Source: Deltaproteobacteria bacterium (GTDB taxonomy: Bacteria; Desulfobacterota; Desulfuromonadia; Geobacterales; Geobacteraceae). Taken from it: a DNA stretch of 7,445 nucleotides. Under the pieces are notes generated by a model, which was not told where the DNA came from, made no database searches, and was given only the letters and a program-made list of their open reading frames with translations. Numbering within the stretch: position 1 is the stretch's first letter; every line of letters begins with the position of its first letter. This document shows, in pieces, positions 1 to 6,795 of the stretch. Location of the stretch: NCBI GenBank assembly GCA_021810985.1, contig JAJZQA010000129.1:1-7445 (forward strand). The letters are read 5' to 3'. The position numbers and the translations under genes were made by a program.

Positions 1-217
1 CATATGGGGTGCACATTCCACCTAAACCCTTTGATTGTTTTGATGCTCAGGGACACCATTTCAAACAATAGAATACCGTTCCTGACCTCACGCCACCAAG
101 CCTCCCGCCGCCACTCTGGCAGAACGCCTAAAGCATGGTATTCTTTCCAAATAGTCCGTTTTCCCGCTTCTTTTCACTCTCTCCACAAGCAATCAGCCAA
201 ATAAGGAGACACGGCCC
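1..217. other. Leader region upstream of the beta-oxidation operon
   Basis: No convincing gene lies here. A 66-codon open frame at 4-204 has no recognisable protein character and no good ribosome binding site. The stretch is more AT-rich than the genes that follow, as expected for a promoter region. A TAGAAT box at 69-74 resembles a -10 element, but no matching -35 hexamer sits 16-18 nt upstream of it, so I do not call a promoter. I saw no sigma-54 type GG/GC pair with correct spacing and no clear operator palindrome. The operon promoter is probably in here or just left of the window. Confidence 0.4.
202..208 (+). promoter_or_regulatory. Ribosome binding site of the thiolase gene
   Basis: TAAGGAG lies 9 nt before the ATG at 218. 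This is a near-consensus Shine-Dalgarno sequence at good spacing, and it fixes the thiolase start. Confidence 0.8.
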
Positions 218-1387
218 ATGCCTGTAGAAGTAGTTCTTCTCAGCGGAGTGCGCACGGCAATCGGCAGATTCGGTGGCGCGCTGAAAGATGTTTCCGCCTG
301 CCAGTTGGGCGCAGCGGTGGTCAGGGCAGCGATTGCCAGGGCGGGCGTCTCTCCGGAGGAAGTACAGGAAGTCATCATGGGCAATGTGCTCTCCGCCGGA
401 CTTGTCCAGAATCCGGCCCGGCAGGCGGCCGTCCGGGGAGGCGTTCCGGTTGGCGCGGGCGCTTTAACCGTCAACAAGGTCTGTGGTTCCGGTCTGAAAG
501 CGGTCATGATCGCCGCCCAGAGCATCCGGGCAGGCGATGCGGAGATGATCGTTGCCGGTGGCATGGAGAACATGAGTGCGGCGCCTCATCTGCTGCGCGA
601 GCTGCGCTGGGGGGTCAAATCGGGAGCGGCGCAGATCCAGGATGCGCTGCTGCGCGATGGATTACTGGATGCTTACCATCACTACCACATGGGGATCACC
701 GGCGAGATGGTTGCCAAAAAATACGGCATCACCCGGATCGATGCCGACAAGTTCGCCATGGAAAGTCAGCAGCGGGCGCTGATTGCCGATCTGAATGGAC
801 TTTTTGAAGGGGAAATCACCGCCGTCGGCATCAATGGGCTTAGTTTTTCCCGGGATGAATGCCTGCGCAAGGACAGCTCTTCGGAAAAACTGGCTTCCCT
901 GGAACCGGCCTTTCTTCAGGACGGCATTCTCACCGCGGGCAACAGCTCCAAAATATCCGACGGCGCCGCCGCGTTGGTGGTGGCCTCGGCCAGCAAAGCC
1001 GCCCAGCTGGGGTTGGAGCCACTTGCACGGATCCGCGGCTATGCCGTGAGCGGCATGGAACCGGAAGATGTCATGGAAGCGCCGGTTCCGGCGGTGCGCA
1101 AACTGCTCCGCGCCACTGGCCTGACCATGGCGGACATTGACTTGGTCGAGCACAACGAGGCCTATGCCTCCGCGTCCCTGGCCGTTGCCCGCGAACTGTC
1201 CATCGAGCGAAGCAAACTGAACGTGAACGGCGGAGCCATCGCCCTCGGCCACCCGATCGGCTGCAGCGGCGCCCGAATTCTGGTGACCCTGCTGCACGCC
1301 CTCAAAAACCGAAGACTCACCCGGGGCCTGGCCACCCTCTGCATGGGCGGCGGCAACGGTCTGGCACTGATCATCGAGAGGGGGTAA
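218..1387 (+). CDS. Thiolase, probable acetyl-CoA acetyltransferase
   Basis: This cytoplasmic enzyme of 389 residues, the usual length for the family, condenses two acetyl-CoA to acetoacetyl-CoA or cleaves the latter with CoA. The acyl-accepting nucleophile is Cys89 in NKVCGSGLKA. The HNEAYA motif carries Asn313. His345 lies in GGAIALGHPIGCSG, and the second catalytic cysteine, Cys375, lies in LCMGGGNG. A YHMGITGE segment in the middle matches the motif typical of short-chain (acetoacetyl-CoA) thiolases rather than long-chain FadA. It is the first gene of a four-gene operon, with only 6 nt before the acyl-CoA dehydrogenase. In this setting it most likely performs the last step of butyrate or short-chain fatty acid oxidation, although the reaction is reversible. 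The exact chain-length preference cannot be read from the sequence, so I give no symbol (atoB, thlA and phaA are all used for such enzymes). Confidence 0.95.
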   Translation: MPVEVVLLSGVRTAIGRFGGALKDVSACQLGAAVVRAAIARAGVSPEEVQEVIMGNVLSAGLVQNPARQAAVRGGVPVGAGALTVNKVCGSGLKAVMIAAQSIRAGDAEMIVAGGMENMSAAPHLLRELRWGVKSGAAQIQDALLRDGLLDAYHHYHMGITGEMVAKKYGITRIDADKFAMESQQRALIADLNGLFEGEITAVGINGLSFSRDECLRKDSSSEKLASLEPAFLQDGILTAGNSSKISDGAAALVVASASKAAQLGLEPLARIRGYAVSGMEPEDVMEAPVPAVRKLLRATGLTMADIDLVEHNEAYASASLAVARELSIERSKLNVNGGAIALGHPIGCSGARILVTLLHALKNRRLTRGLATLCMGGGNGLALIIERG

Positions 1388-1393
1388 CAGCCC

Positions 1394-2563
1394 GTGTACC
1401 ATAGTGAACTGAAAAACTGCATCGCCCTGCTCTATCCGGAATCAGCCGGTTACGACACCCTGCTGACGTCGCTCGCTGATTTTATCAAGCGGGAAATCCG
1501 TCCCGGCGCCGCCATCATCGACCGGAATGAGATCTATCCCCGGGAAAATCTCTACAAGCTTGCCGAACGAGGGATACCGGCGCTGCCCTTCCCGCTGGAA
1601 CTGGGTGGCGGCGGCCTGCCCTACCCGGTCTTCGTGGCAGTGATGGAAATGCTCGCCGCTGGCTGCGCCAACACCGCCCTGCAACTGTCGATCCAGGCCA
1701 TGGTCTGCGAAGGCATTATCCTCTTCGGCAATGAAGCCCAGAAAGAGCAGTTCCTCCGGCAATCAGGACTCCTGGCGGGCACCAGCCTGGCCGCCTTCGC
1801 CCTCACCGAACCCAGCTGCGGCTCCGACGCCAAGGCGATCAAAACCGAAGCGCGCCGCTCCGGCGAAAACTACCTGCTGAACGGCATTAAGACCCTGATC
1901 ACCAGCCCGGGAGAAGCAAACTTTATCATCTTGTTCGCCGTGGCCGAAGAGGGGATCTCGACATTTATCGTACCGACATCGACCCCGGGATTCCAGGTCC
2001 TCAAGGTGCTGCCGAAACTGGGCTGCAAAGGGCACCCGCTCTCGACGATCCGCCTGGAAAACTGCCAGGTGCCCGCGGCCAACCTGCTGGGAACACCGGG
2101 CAAGGGACTCAGCTACGGCAAACACTTCCTCAACTGCGGCAGAATTACCATTGCCGCGTTGGGCGTGGGCATTGCCCAGGCCGCCCTGGAGAAAGCGCTG
2201 GCCTACAGCAAACGACGCAAAGCCTTCGGCTCCAGCATCTCGGAGTTTCAACTGGTGCAGGAGAAGCTTGCCGATATGGTAACGGAAATCCAGGCCGCGC
2301 GGCTCCTCACTTTTCATGCGGCTCAGCTCAAAGAGCAGGGTCTGGAGTACACGGCGGCAGCGGCCACGGCGAAACTGTTTTCCTCGGAGATGGCCCAGCG
2401 GGTCTGCGACAAGGCCATCCAGATTCACGGCGGCTACGGCTACATCGACGGCAGCGACGTGCACCGGCACTGGCGTGACGCGCGCATGCTCAGCATCGGC
2501 GAAGGGACTTCCGACATGCTCAGGCTACTGATCGCCCATCTTGCCCTGAAAGAGGTCAGCTAA
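1394..2563 (+). CDS. Acyl-CoA dehydrogenase (short-chain/butyryl-CoA type)
   Basis: This FAD enzyme of 389 residues oxidises acyl-CoA to trans-2-enoyl-CoA and passes electrons to electron-transfer flavoprotein. The start is a GTG, 9 nt after AGGGGG (1379-1384), which lies inside the end of the thiolase gene. An alpha-helical N-terminal domain comes first. The flavin/substrate signature AFALTEPSCGSDA follows at residues 135-147. The middle beta domain runs to LENCQVPAANLLG (about 221-233). The C-terminal domain has RRKAFG (274-279) and IHGGYGY (344-350). The presumed catalytic base is Glu370 in SIGEGTSDMLR, the position of the glutamate in the common IYEGT motif. The usual tyrosine before it is replaced by glycine, and ITSPGEAN replaces the common ITNG-type segment, so substrate preference may differ from textbook butyryl-CoA dehydrogenase. 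No etfAB genes flank it here. Family assignment is sure; chain length is inferred from the neighbours. Confidence 0.93.
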   Translation: MYHSELKNCIALLYPESAGYDTLLTSLADFIKREIRPGAAIIDRNEIYPRENLYKLAERGIPALPFPLELGGGGLPYPVFVAVMEMLAAGCANTALQLSIQAMVCEGIILFGNEAQKEQFLRQSGLLAGTSLAAFALTEPSCGSDAKAIKTEARRSGENYLLNGIKTLITSPGEANFIILFAVAEEGISTFIVPTSTPGFQVLKVLPKLGCKGHPLSTIRLENCQVPAANLLGTPGKGLSYGKHFLNCGRITIAALGVGIAQAALEKALAYSKRRKAFGSSISEFQLVQEKLADMVTEIQAARLLTFHAAQLKEQGLEYTAAAATAKLFSSEMAQRVCDKAIQIHGGYGYIDGSDVHRHWRDARMLSIGEGTSDMLRLLIAHLALKEVS

Positions 2564-2594
2564 TCAGCACCGGAAATAATAAAGACGGCAGTTC

Positions 2595-2600
2595 AGGAGG
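2595..2600 (+). promoter_or_regulatory. Ribosome binding site that questions the start of the next gene
   Basis: A perfect AGGAGG ends only 2 nt before the ATG at 2603 but 8 nt before an in-frame TTG at 2609. The spacing favours the TTG as the true initiation codon of the 3-hydroxyacyl-CoA dehydrogenase. Confidence 0.65.
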
Positions 2601-2602
2601 CA

Positions 2603-3457
2603 ATGAATTTGAGCATCGAAAAGATCATGGTGGTGGGCGCCGGGACCATGGGCGGCGGCATTGCCCAGACCGCCGCGGCCTGCGGCTGCACCGTTATCCT
2701 GGCGGACATCGCAGAACTGCGGGCCAGCGCGGCCGTGGAGCTGATCAGGAAACGGCTGGAGCGACGCACGGCAGCGGGCAAAATCCCTCCTGGGGAGAAG
2801 GAACTCCTGCTTTCCCGCATCTCGACGACCACCAGCCTGGAGGACTGCGGAGCGGTCGAACTGGTTATCGAGGCGGCCTCGGAACTTGAAACGGTCAAAC
2901 AGGCGATCTTTCGCCAACTCGATGCCCTGGCCCCCGCTGCAACTATCCTCGCCAGCAACACCTCGGCAATTTCCATCACCCGGCTGGCCGCGGTCACGGC
3001 CAGGCCGGACCGGTTCATCGGCATGCACTTCATGAACCCAGCCCACATCATGGAACTGGTCGAGGTGATCCCCGGACTGCGCACCGCGCCGGAAGTGATC
3101 GCAACCATTCGTGCCCTGTCCGAAAGGATGGGCAAAAAACCGGTGGTGGTGGCCGACGCCCCGGGCTTTGTCGCCAACCGCCTGCTGATGCCGGCCATCA
3201 ACGAGGCGATCCAGACCCTGCAGGAGGGCATCGCCGCCCGGGCTGATCTCGACCTCGTCATGAAGCTCGGCCCGGGCCAGCCGATGGGGCCGTTGGAACT
3301 TGCCGATTTCATCGGTCTGGACGTCTGCCTGGAAATTCTGGAGACTCTGCACCGGGAGCTGGGCGAAAAGTTCCGCCCCTGCCCGCTGTTGCGCAAGATG
3401 GTAGAAGGCGGCAAATTGGGGAGAAAAAACGGCGAGGGATTCTATGACTACCGATGA
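2603..3457 (+). CDS. hbd: 3-hydroxybutyryl-CoA dehydrogenase (NAD-dependent)
   Basis: This cytoplasmic enzyme of 284 residues from the ATG oxidises 3-hydroxyacyl-CoA to 3-ketoacyl-CoA, the step before the thiolase. The N-terminal Rossmann fold has the dinucleotide-binding GAGTMGGGIAQ near residues 12-22. The SNTSAI segment lies at 118-123. The catalytic pair is His142 (MHFMNP) and Glu154 (ELVEVIPG). The C-terminal dimerisation domain begins after DAPGFVANRLL (185-195) and ends with the typical GRKNGEGFYDYR. The length matches stand-alone Hbd/PaaH/FadB2 proteins, not the fused FadB type. Within the otherwise standard HFMNP motif, AH follows where VP is common. The start is uncertain: AGGAGG at 2595-2600 is too close to the ATG at 2603 and well placed for TTG at 2609, which would give MSIEKIMVVGAG as N-terminus. 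The 3' end overlaps the next gene by 14 nt, suggesting translational coupling. Confidence 0.93.
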   Translation: MNLSIEKIMVVGAGTMGGGIAQTAAACGCTVILADIAELRASAAVELIRKRLERRTAAGKIPPGEKELLLSRISTTTSLEDCGAVELVIEAASELETVKQAIFRQLDALAPAATILASNTSAISITRLAAVTARPDRFIGMHFMNPAHIMELVEVIPGLRTAPEVIATIRALSERMGKKPVVVADAPGFVANRLLMPAINEAIQTLQEGIAARADLDLVMKLGPGQPMGPLELADFIGLDVCLEILETLHRELGEKFRPCPLLRKMVEGGKLGRKNGEGFYDYR

Positions 3458-4208
3458 ACTGCTGATAGTGGAGAAAAAGGCCCGGGTCGGCATCCTCACC
3501 CTGAACCGCGGCGCGGCCCGGAATGCACTCAGCTCAGCCATGCTGAACCAGTTGGATGCCGCCCTGCGTGACTGCGAGGAAGACCAGGAAACACGCGTGG
3601 TCATTATTACCGGCGAGAGGGATTTCTGCGCCGGAGCCGACCTCCGCGAACTGGGCCAGATGACCCCTGCCCAGGCAAAGGAATTTTCACTGCTCGGCCA
3701 GGCCGTTTTCCGGCGCATCGAAGAGCTTCCCAAGGTCGTGATCGCCGTGGTAACCGGCAACGCGCTGGGAGGCGGCTGCGAACTTGCACTGGCCTGTGAC
3801 ATCCGGCTGGCCGGAGAAAGCGCCCGTTTCGGCCTGCCCGAGGTGAACCTCGGGCTCATCCCCGGCTTTGGCGGCACGCAGAGGCTGTCCACCCTGGTGG
3901 GCCCAGGCAGGGCAAAGGAACTGATCTTCTCCGGCAGGACCATCGACGCACGGGAAGCGGCTGCCATCGGCCTGGTCAGCAGCGTGGCCGGCGACCGCAA
4001 CCTGCCGGAGCAGGCGGCGAAACTCGCCGCCCAGCTTGCCCGGAAAAGCCCCGTAGCCCATAAAACCGCCAAAAAGCTGTTATTGGAAACCTCGCGACTT
4101 GACCAGGGAATGGCCCTGGAAGTGGCGGCCTTTCACGAATGTTTCGACTCACTGGACCGCAAAGAAGGCATAGCCGCTTTTCTGGAAAAGCGTCAGCCGG
4201 TCTTCTGA
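3444..4208 (+). CDS. Enoyl-CoA hydratase (crotonase family)
   Basis: This 254-residue protein hydrates trans-2-enoyl-CoA (crotonyl-CoA) to 3-hydroxyacyl-CoA, linking the dehydrogenase steps of the operon. The oxyanion-hole and CoA-binding segments are FCAGADLREL (61-70) and ALGGGCELALACD (107-119). The two glutamates that activate water in true hydratases are both present: Glu113 in GGGCELA and Glu133 in FGLPEVNLGLIPGFGGTQRL. This argues against an isomerase-only or thioesterase member of the superfamily. The length is typical for crotonases. The ATG at 3444 lies inside the end of the preceding gene, with GAGGG at 3434-3438 five nt upstream, so translation is probably coupled. It is the last gene of the operon, and its stop is 25 nt from the stop of the convergent helicase. 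No intrinsic terminator is visible between them. Confidence 0.95.
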   Translation: MTTDELLIVEKKARVGILTLNRGAARNALSSAMLNQLDAALRDCEEDQETRVVIITGERDFCAGADLRELGQMTPAQAKEFSLLGQAVFRRIEELPKVVIAVVTGNALGGGCELALACDIRLAGESARFGLPEVNLGLIPGFGGTQRLSTLVGPGRAKELIFSGRTIDAREAAAIGLVSSVAGDRNLPEQAAKLAAQLARKSPVAHKTAKKLLLETSRLDQGMALEVAAFHECFDSLDRKEGIAAFLEKRQPVF

Positions 4209-4233
4209 TCGCATTTTCACTACGGCACCTTCA

Positions 4234-5697
4234 TCAGTCTCTGCTACTGCACTCTCCCACTTTCGCCCAGAACTCGGCAACTTCACCCAGGATGCCGTCG
4301 GAAACCAGTTCCGTCACCTCCGATTCAAACCAGTCGGCGGGCATGGAGCGGCTGTAACACGGTTCCACGAACCTGCCGTCCATCAGGACGATCAGCCCAC
4401 GGTCGCTCTCGGAACGGATGACTCTCCCGGCAGCCTGAATCGCCTTGGCCATGGCCGGTATCACATAGGCATAGTCGAAACCTGCGCCGTACTTTCGCTG
4501 ATAATAACCCCGCATCAACTCCCGTTCGAGGTCGTAATTGGGCAGCGGCGGGCCGACCACGAAGGCTCCGATCACCATCTCCCCGGCATAGTCCACCCCC
4601 TCGGAAAAGGACCCTCCCTGCACGGCAAAAATGATCGTCGGTGTGTTTCCGCCACGGAGGTGCTCCAGGATTGCCTCCACCTGCGCCCCCTTCATGCCCC
4701 GCTCCTGCCCCAGCACCGTGAAACCTTCCGCTGCCTGAAAAAGGGCCATTACCCTGTCAAGGAACTCGAAGCTCGGCAGGAAGATGAAATAGTTGCCGCG
4801 ACGCAAGGCCGTGATCCGCTGAACCGCATCCGCGATCCGGGCATAATTGCGCTCGCGCTCGCTGTAGCGGGTGGAGACCTGCGGAATGATCAGCAGCTTG
4901 CGCCGCTCCTTCGGGAACGGGCTTGCAAATTCCGAAGTCCTCACCCTTCCCGAATCCAACCCGGAAAGCCGCAGGTAGTATTCAAAGGGCTTCAGGGTCG
5001 CCGAGAACCCCACCACCTGCTGATAATCGTCATAACAGTCCTCGAGCAGGGCCGAGGCATCGCAACAGGTGATTTTCACCGTACCGCCGCTCGGATGCGG
5101 ATGATAGGTGGTAAAAAACTCCTCTCGCTCGGGGTTGCCGGCCAGCTCGAGGATTTCCGTGAATTCGGACCAGGAGAAACAGAGCCGCAGGACCACATCC
5201 TGACGCCCGATCTCCAGATCGGAATCAAGGTAGCGGGACAGGAAGGCGCGCAGCCGCCCGTCCTGCTCCAGGAAGCGTTCCGCGGGAGGGTAGCTAAGCT
5301 TCGGTTTCGGGTTTTGATCCCGGTGGCAGGCGGCGACGGCCAGGATGCAGCCATCGAGCAGTTCCTCCGCCTCGCGACGAAAGTGTTCCGGCAGTTTGCG
5401 GATCTCGTCACGCATCTTTTCCAGGGTCAATGACGACAGCAGCGGCGAATAACAGTCCATGGCCCGTGACGGGAGATTATGGGCTTCATCGATCACCAGG
5501 TTCGGCTTGCCCGCCTGGTCGACGGCTAGTTCGCTCACGCGGCCAAGGGCCGAGCGCGGAGCAAAGACATAGTTGTAATCGCAGATGATGATGTCCGCTT
5601 CCCGGGCGCAGTCGATTTGCAATTCAAATGGACAGACCTGGTACTGTTCGCCGAGGGCGCGAAACACGCGGGCCGTCAATTTCCGTTTCTTTGCCAG
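4234..5697 (-). CDS. C-terminal half: XPD/DinG helicase motor (DEAH box and C2 domain)
   Basis: This is the downstream half of the split helicase, numbered here as in the joined protein. It opens with LAKKRKLTARVF at 326 and supplies the fourth cluster cysteine, Cys347 (QVCPFELQ). Next come the DEAH box VIDEAHN (395-398), GFSATL (motif III, 555-560), VQGGSFSEGVDY (motif V, 684-695) and QAAGRVIR (motif VI, Gln746, arginine fingers Arg750 and Arg753). These place it in the Rad3/XPD/DinG group with a Helicase_C_2 domain. The open frame extends back to 5835, but codons before 5697 read like non-native sequence. An ATG at 5715 in this frame has no Shine-Dalgarno sequence, so separate translation of this half is not evident. 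Without the Walker A of the other half it could not hydrolyse ATP. Confidence 0.85.
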   Translation of the reverse strand: MAKKRKLTARVFRALGEQYQVCPFELQIDCAREADIIICDYNYVFAPRSALGRVSELAVDQAGKPNLVIDEAHNLPSRAMDCYSPLLSSLTLEKMRDEIRKLPEHFRREAEELLDGCILAVAACHRDQNPKPKLSYPPAERFLEQDGRLRAFLSRYLDSDLEIGRQDVVLRLCFSWSEFTEILELAGNPEREEFFTTYHPHPSGGTVKITCCDASALLEDCYDDYQQVVGFSATLKPFEYYLRLSGLDSGRVRTSEFASPFPKERRKLLIIPQVSTRYSERERNYARIADAVQRITALRRGNYFIFLPSFEFLDRVMALFQAAEGFTVLGQERGMKGAQVEAILEHLRGGNTPTIIFAVQGGSFSEGVDYAGEMVIGAFVVGPPLPNYDLERELMRGYYQRKYGAGFDYAYVIPAMAKAIQAAGRVIRSESDRGLIVLMDGRFVEPCYSRSMPADWFESEVTELVSDGILGEVAEFWAKVGECSSRD

Positions 5698-6673
5698 GAA
5701 GATCGAGAATGCCATGAGCCGGGAGTTTGGCGTAGTAATCGCGGGCATACTCGCAGTAATCGGGATTGCAGAGCGGCTCGTTCTTGAAACAGATCTTGGC
5801 TTTTGCGGTGATGGAGAGGGATTTGACCCGCGCACCCGTTTCCTGGAACCGGCTGACCGCGTCCTCGGCCACGGAATGCTGACTGTTCTTCGGAGTGACG
5901 TACACCACCCGCTGGCCCCGGCCCAGCGCCTCCCTGAGCACCGGGTAGAGGACGCCGACCGTCTTGCCGAGACCGGTGGGAGCCTGGATGAGCAGCGGCT
6001 TTCCCTCCGCCATGCCCTGCTCTATCTCCTGCATCAGCTCGATCTGGCCCGGGCGGGGATTGGCGAAGGGAAAGGTGAAGCCGGCGGCAATCTTCCGTCG
6101 CCGGGCGGCACGCTTTTCGGCCTGCTTCGCCTCAATGACCAGTTCGTCAAGGCGGGAGTCCAGCCATTGTTCGTAGAGGGGAAGATCGAGCGGGATGTCG
6201 AGATTTTCGGCTTCACCGCTGCGGGATGAGACGAGATGGAAGGACAGCGCGGGAGAGACCTGATGCTCGCGCCAGTTGAAATAGCCATAGCTCAGCAGCT
6301 GCAGGCCATACGGGTGGCCCAGCGGATTACCGGCAAGTCGGCGGGAAAGTTCCCGGACATTGAAGGCGCTCTTGATCTCCTCTATTTTCGGCGGATCATG
6401 GCGGAAGATACCGTCCAGCCGCCCATCGACCCGGAAACAGTAGCCATCGCGCTCAAACAGGCAGCTCACCGGCACTTCCGCCTGGTAGAGGGGATCGGCC
6501 TTGGCCCTTTTCTTCTGCACGCGCTGGTGGATTTCCCGGCCGTCGGCAGCTGAGCGCCCATAGCCGGAATGGGCTTCGATGCTGCCGCTGCGCGGAACCG
6601 GCAGGGCAAAATCATGCAGTGAGATGGTGATGAGTTTGGACTTCGTCAAGGTGTGCATTTCATCCAACACCAT
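5624..6673 (-). CDS. N-terminal half: RecB/Cas4-like nuclease domain plus helicase motifs I-Ia
   Basis: The frame has 349 codons, of which about the first 325 are native; the last 24 are read out of frame. Residues about 35-165 form a PD-(D/E)XK nuclease domain: GREIHQRVQ with His49, GRLDGIF with Asp87, then IEEIK with Glu99 and Lys101, then GLQLLSYGYF with Gln125 and Tyr129. This is the order of the RecB/Cas4-type active site. The helicase starts with RPGQ (207-210), then Walker A APTGLGKT (231-238), then VVYVTPKNSQH (motif Ia). Cys295, Cys302 and Cys307 (KIC, PLC, DYC) match the XPD/DinG iron-sulfur cluster ligands. Start choice is open: ATG 6673 has GAGG only 1 nt away, while in-frame TTG at 6667 is 7 nt from that GAGG, and ATG 6658 is also possible. 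A stand-alone product would hold the nuclease but no complete helicase. Confidence 0.85.
   Translation of the reverse strand: MVLDEMHTLTKSKLITISLHDFALPVPRSGSIEAHSGYGRSAADGREIHQRVQKKRAKADPLYQAEVPVSCLFERDGYCFRVDGRLDGIFRHDPPKIEEIKSAFNVRELSRRLAGNPLGHPYGLQLLSYGYFNWREHQVSPALSFHLVSSRSGEAENLDIPLDLPLYEQWLDSRLDELVIEAKQAEKRAARRRKIAAGFTFPFANPRPGQIELMQEIEQGMAEGKPLLIQAPTGLGKTVGVLYPVLREALGRGQRVVYVTPKNSQHSVAEDAVSRFQETGARVKSLSITAKAKICFKNEPLCNPDYCEYARDYYAKLPAHGILDLPGKETEIDGPRVSRPRRTVPGLSI
5697..5698 (-). other. +1 frameshift site in the helicase gene
   Basis: On the minus strand the text reads CTC GAT CTT C CTG GCA AAG, where the isolated C is the surplus base (one of the two G at 5697-5698 on the plus strand). 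Removing it gives ILDLLAKKRKL in one frame. The codon before the extra base is CTT, the same slippery codon used in the prfB +1 frameshift. However, no stop codon follows and no Shine-Dalgarno-like stimulator precedes it, so an indel or sequencing error is likelier than programmed shifting. Confidence 0.8.
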
Positions 6674-6723
6674 ACCTCAACTCTACCGCAGGTGTAAATT
6701 CTCAAAAAATCTTGTACCGTGCA

Positions 6724-6743
6724 TTCCGGCACCGCTGCCGGAA
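6724..6743. repeat. Perfect 8-bp inverted repeat upstream of the helicase gene
   Basis: TTCCGGCA and TGCCGGAA flank a 4-nt loop (CCGC), giving a strong hairpin about 50 nt before the helicase start on the minus strand. It is not followed by a T-run on the plus strand. On the minus strand a run of six T appears only some 15 nt later, too far for a standard intrinsic terminator. It could be a 5' leader hairpin or an operator; its function is unknown. Confidence 0.6.
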
Positions 6744-6795
6744 CATCACCTCAAGTGCCAGGCTGATAATGCCGTATAAGCATCACACTATTTAG

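Larger units (their letters stand above)
4234..6673 (-). pseudogene. Frameshifted PD-(D/E)XK nuclease - XPD/DinG-type helicase fusion
   Basis: Two overlapping minus-strand frames (6673 to 5624 and 5835 to 4234) are clearly halves of one gene. The first carries the nuclease domain, Walker A and three cysteines. The second carries the fourth cysteine, the DEAH box and the whole second helicase domain. Skipping one base at 5697-5698 joins them into 812 residues with continuous family-like sequence (AHGILDL then LAKKRKLTARVF). 2440 nt equals 813 codons plus one extra base. The intact protein would be an ATP-dependent 5'-3' DNA helicase with an attached nuclease, presumably for DNA repair or processing of recombination intermediates; that role is inferred from the families. 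As written, the gene would give a truncated product with no DEAH box, unless the base is a sequencing error or ribosomes shift. The rest of the frame has no other lesion and its motifs are intact, so decay, if real, is recent. Confidence 0.85.

Noticed and set aside
115..140. Possible sigma-54 promoter (TGGCAG ... AGCA)
   Set aside because: The GG-to-GC spacing is about 3 nt too long for a -24/-12 promoter.
70..144. Inverted 8-mers AGAATACC (70-77) and GGTATTCT (137-144)
   Set aside because: They are 59 nt apart. A match of this size is expected by chance at roughly this frequency in a 200-bp region, so it is not called an operator.
4..204. 66-codon plus-strand frame before the operon
   Set aside because: It has no ribosome binding site and no protein-like pattern, and it occupies the AT-rich leader region.
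662..1402. Minus-strand frame of 246 codons opposite the thiolase gene
   Set aside because: It is rich in Gly/His/Gln without a domain, and fully antisense to a clear thiolase.
2564..4072. Long minus-strand open frame of 502 codons opposite the hydroxyacyl-CoA dehydrogenase and hydratase genes
   Set aside because: It lies antisense to two genes with intact catalytic motifs and has low-complexity Ala/Ser/Arg-rich sequence with no recognisable motif, so it is a GC-driven shadow frame.
4660..5433. Plus-strand frame of 257 codons opposite the helicase
   Set aside because: The minus strand encodes conserved helicase motifs here; the plus-strand product has no family features.
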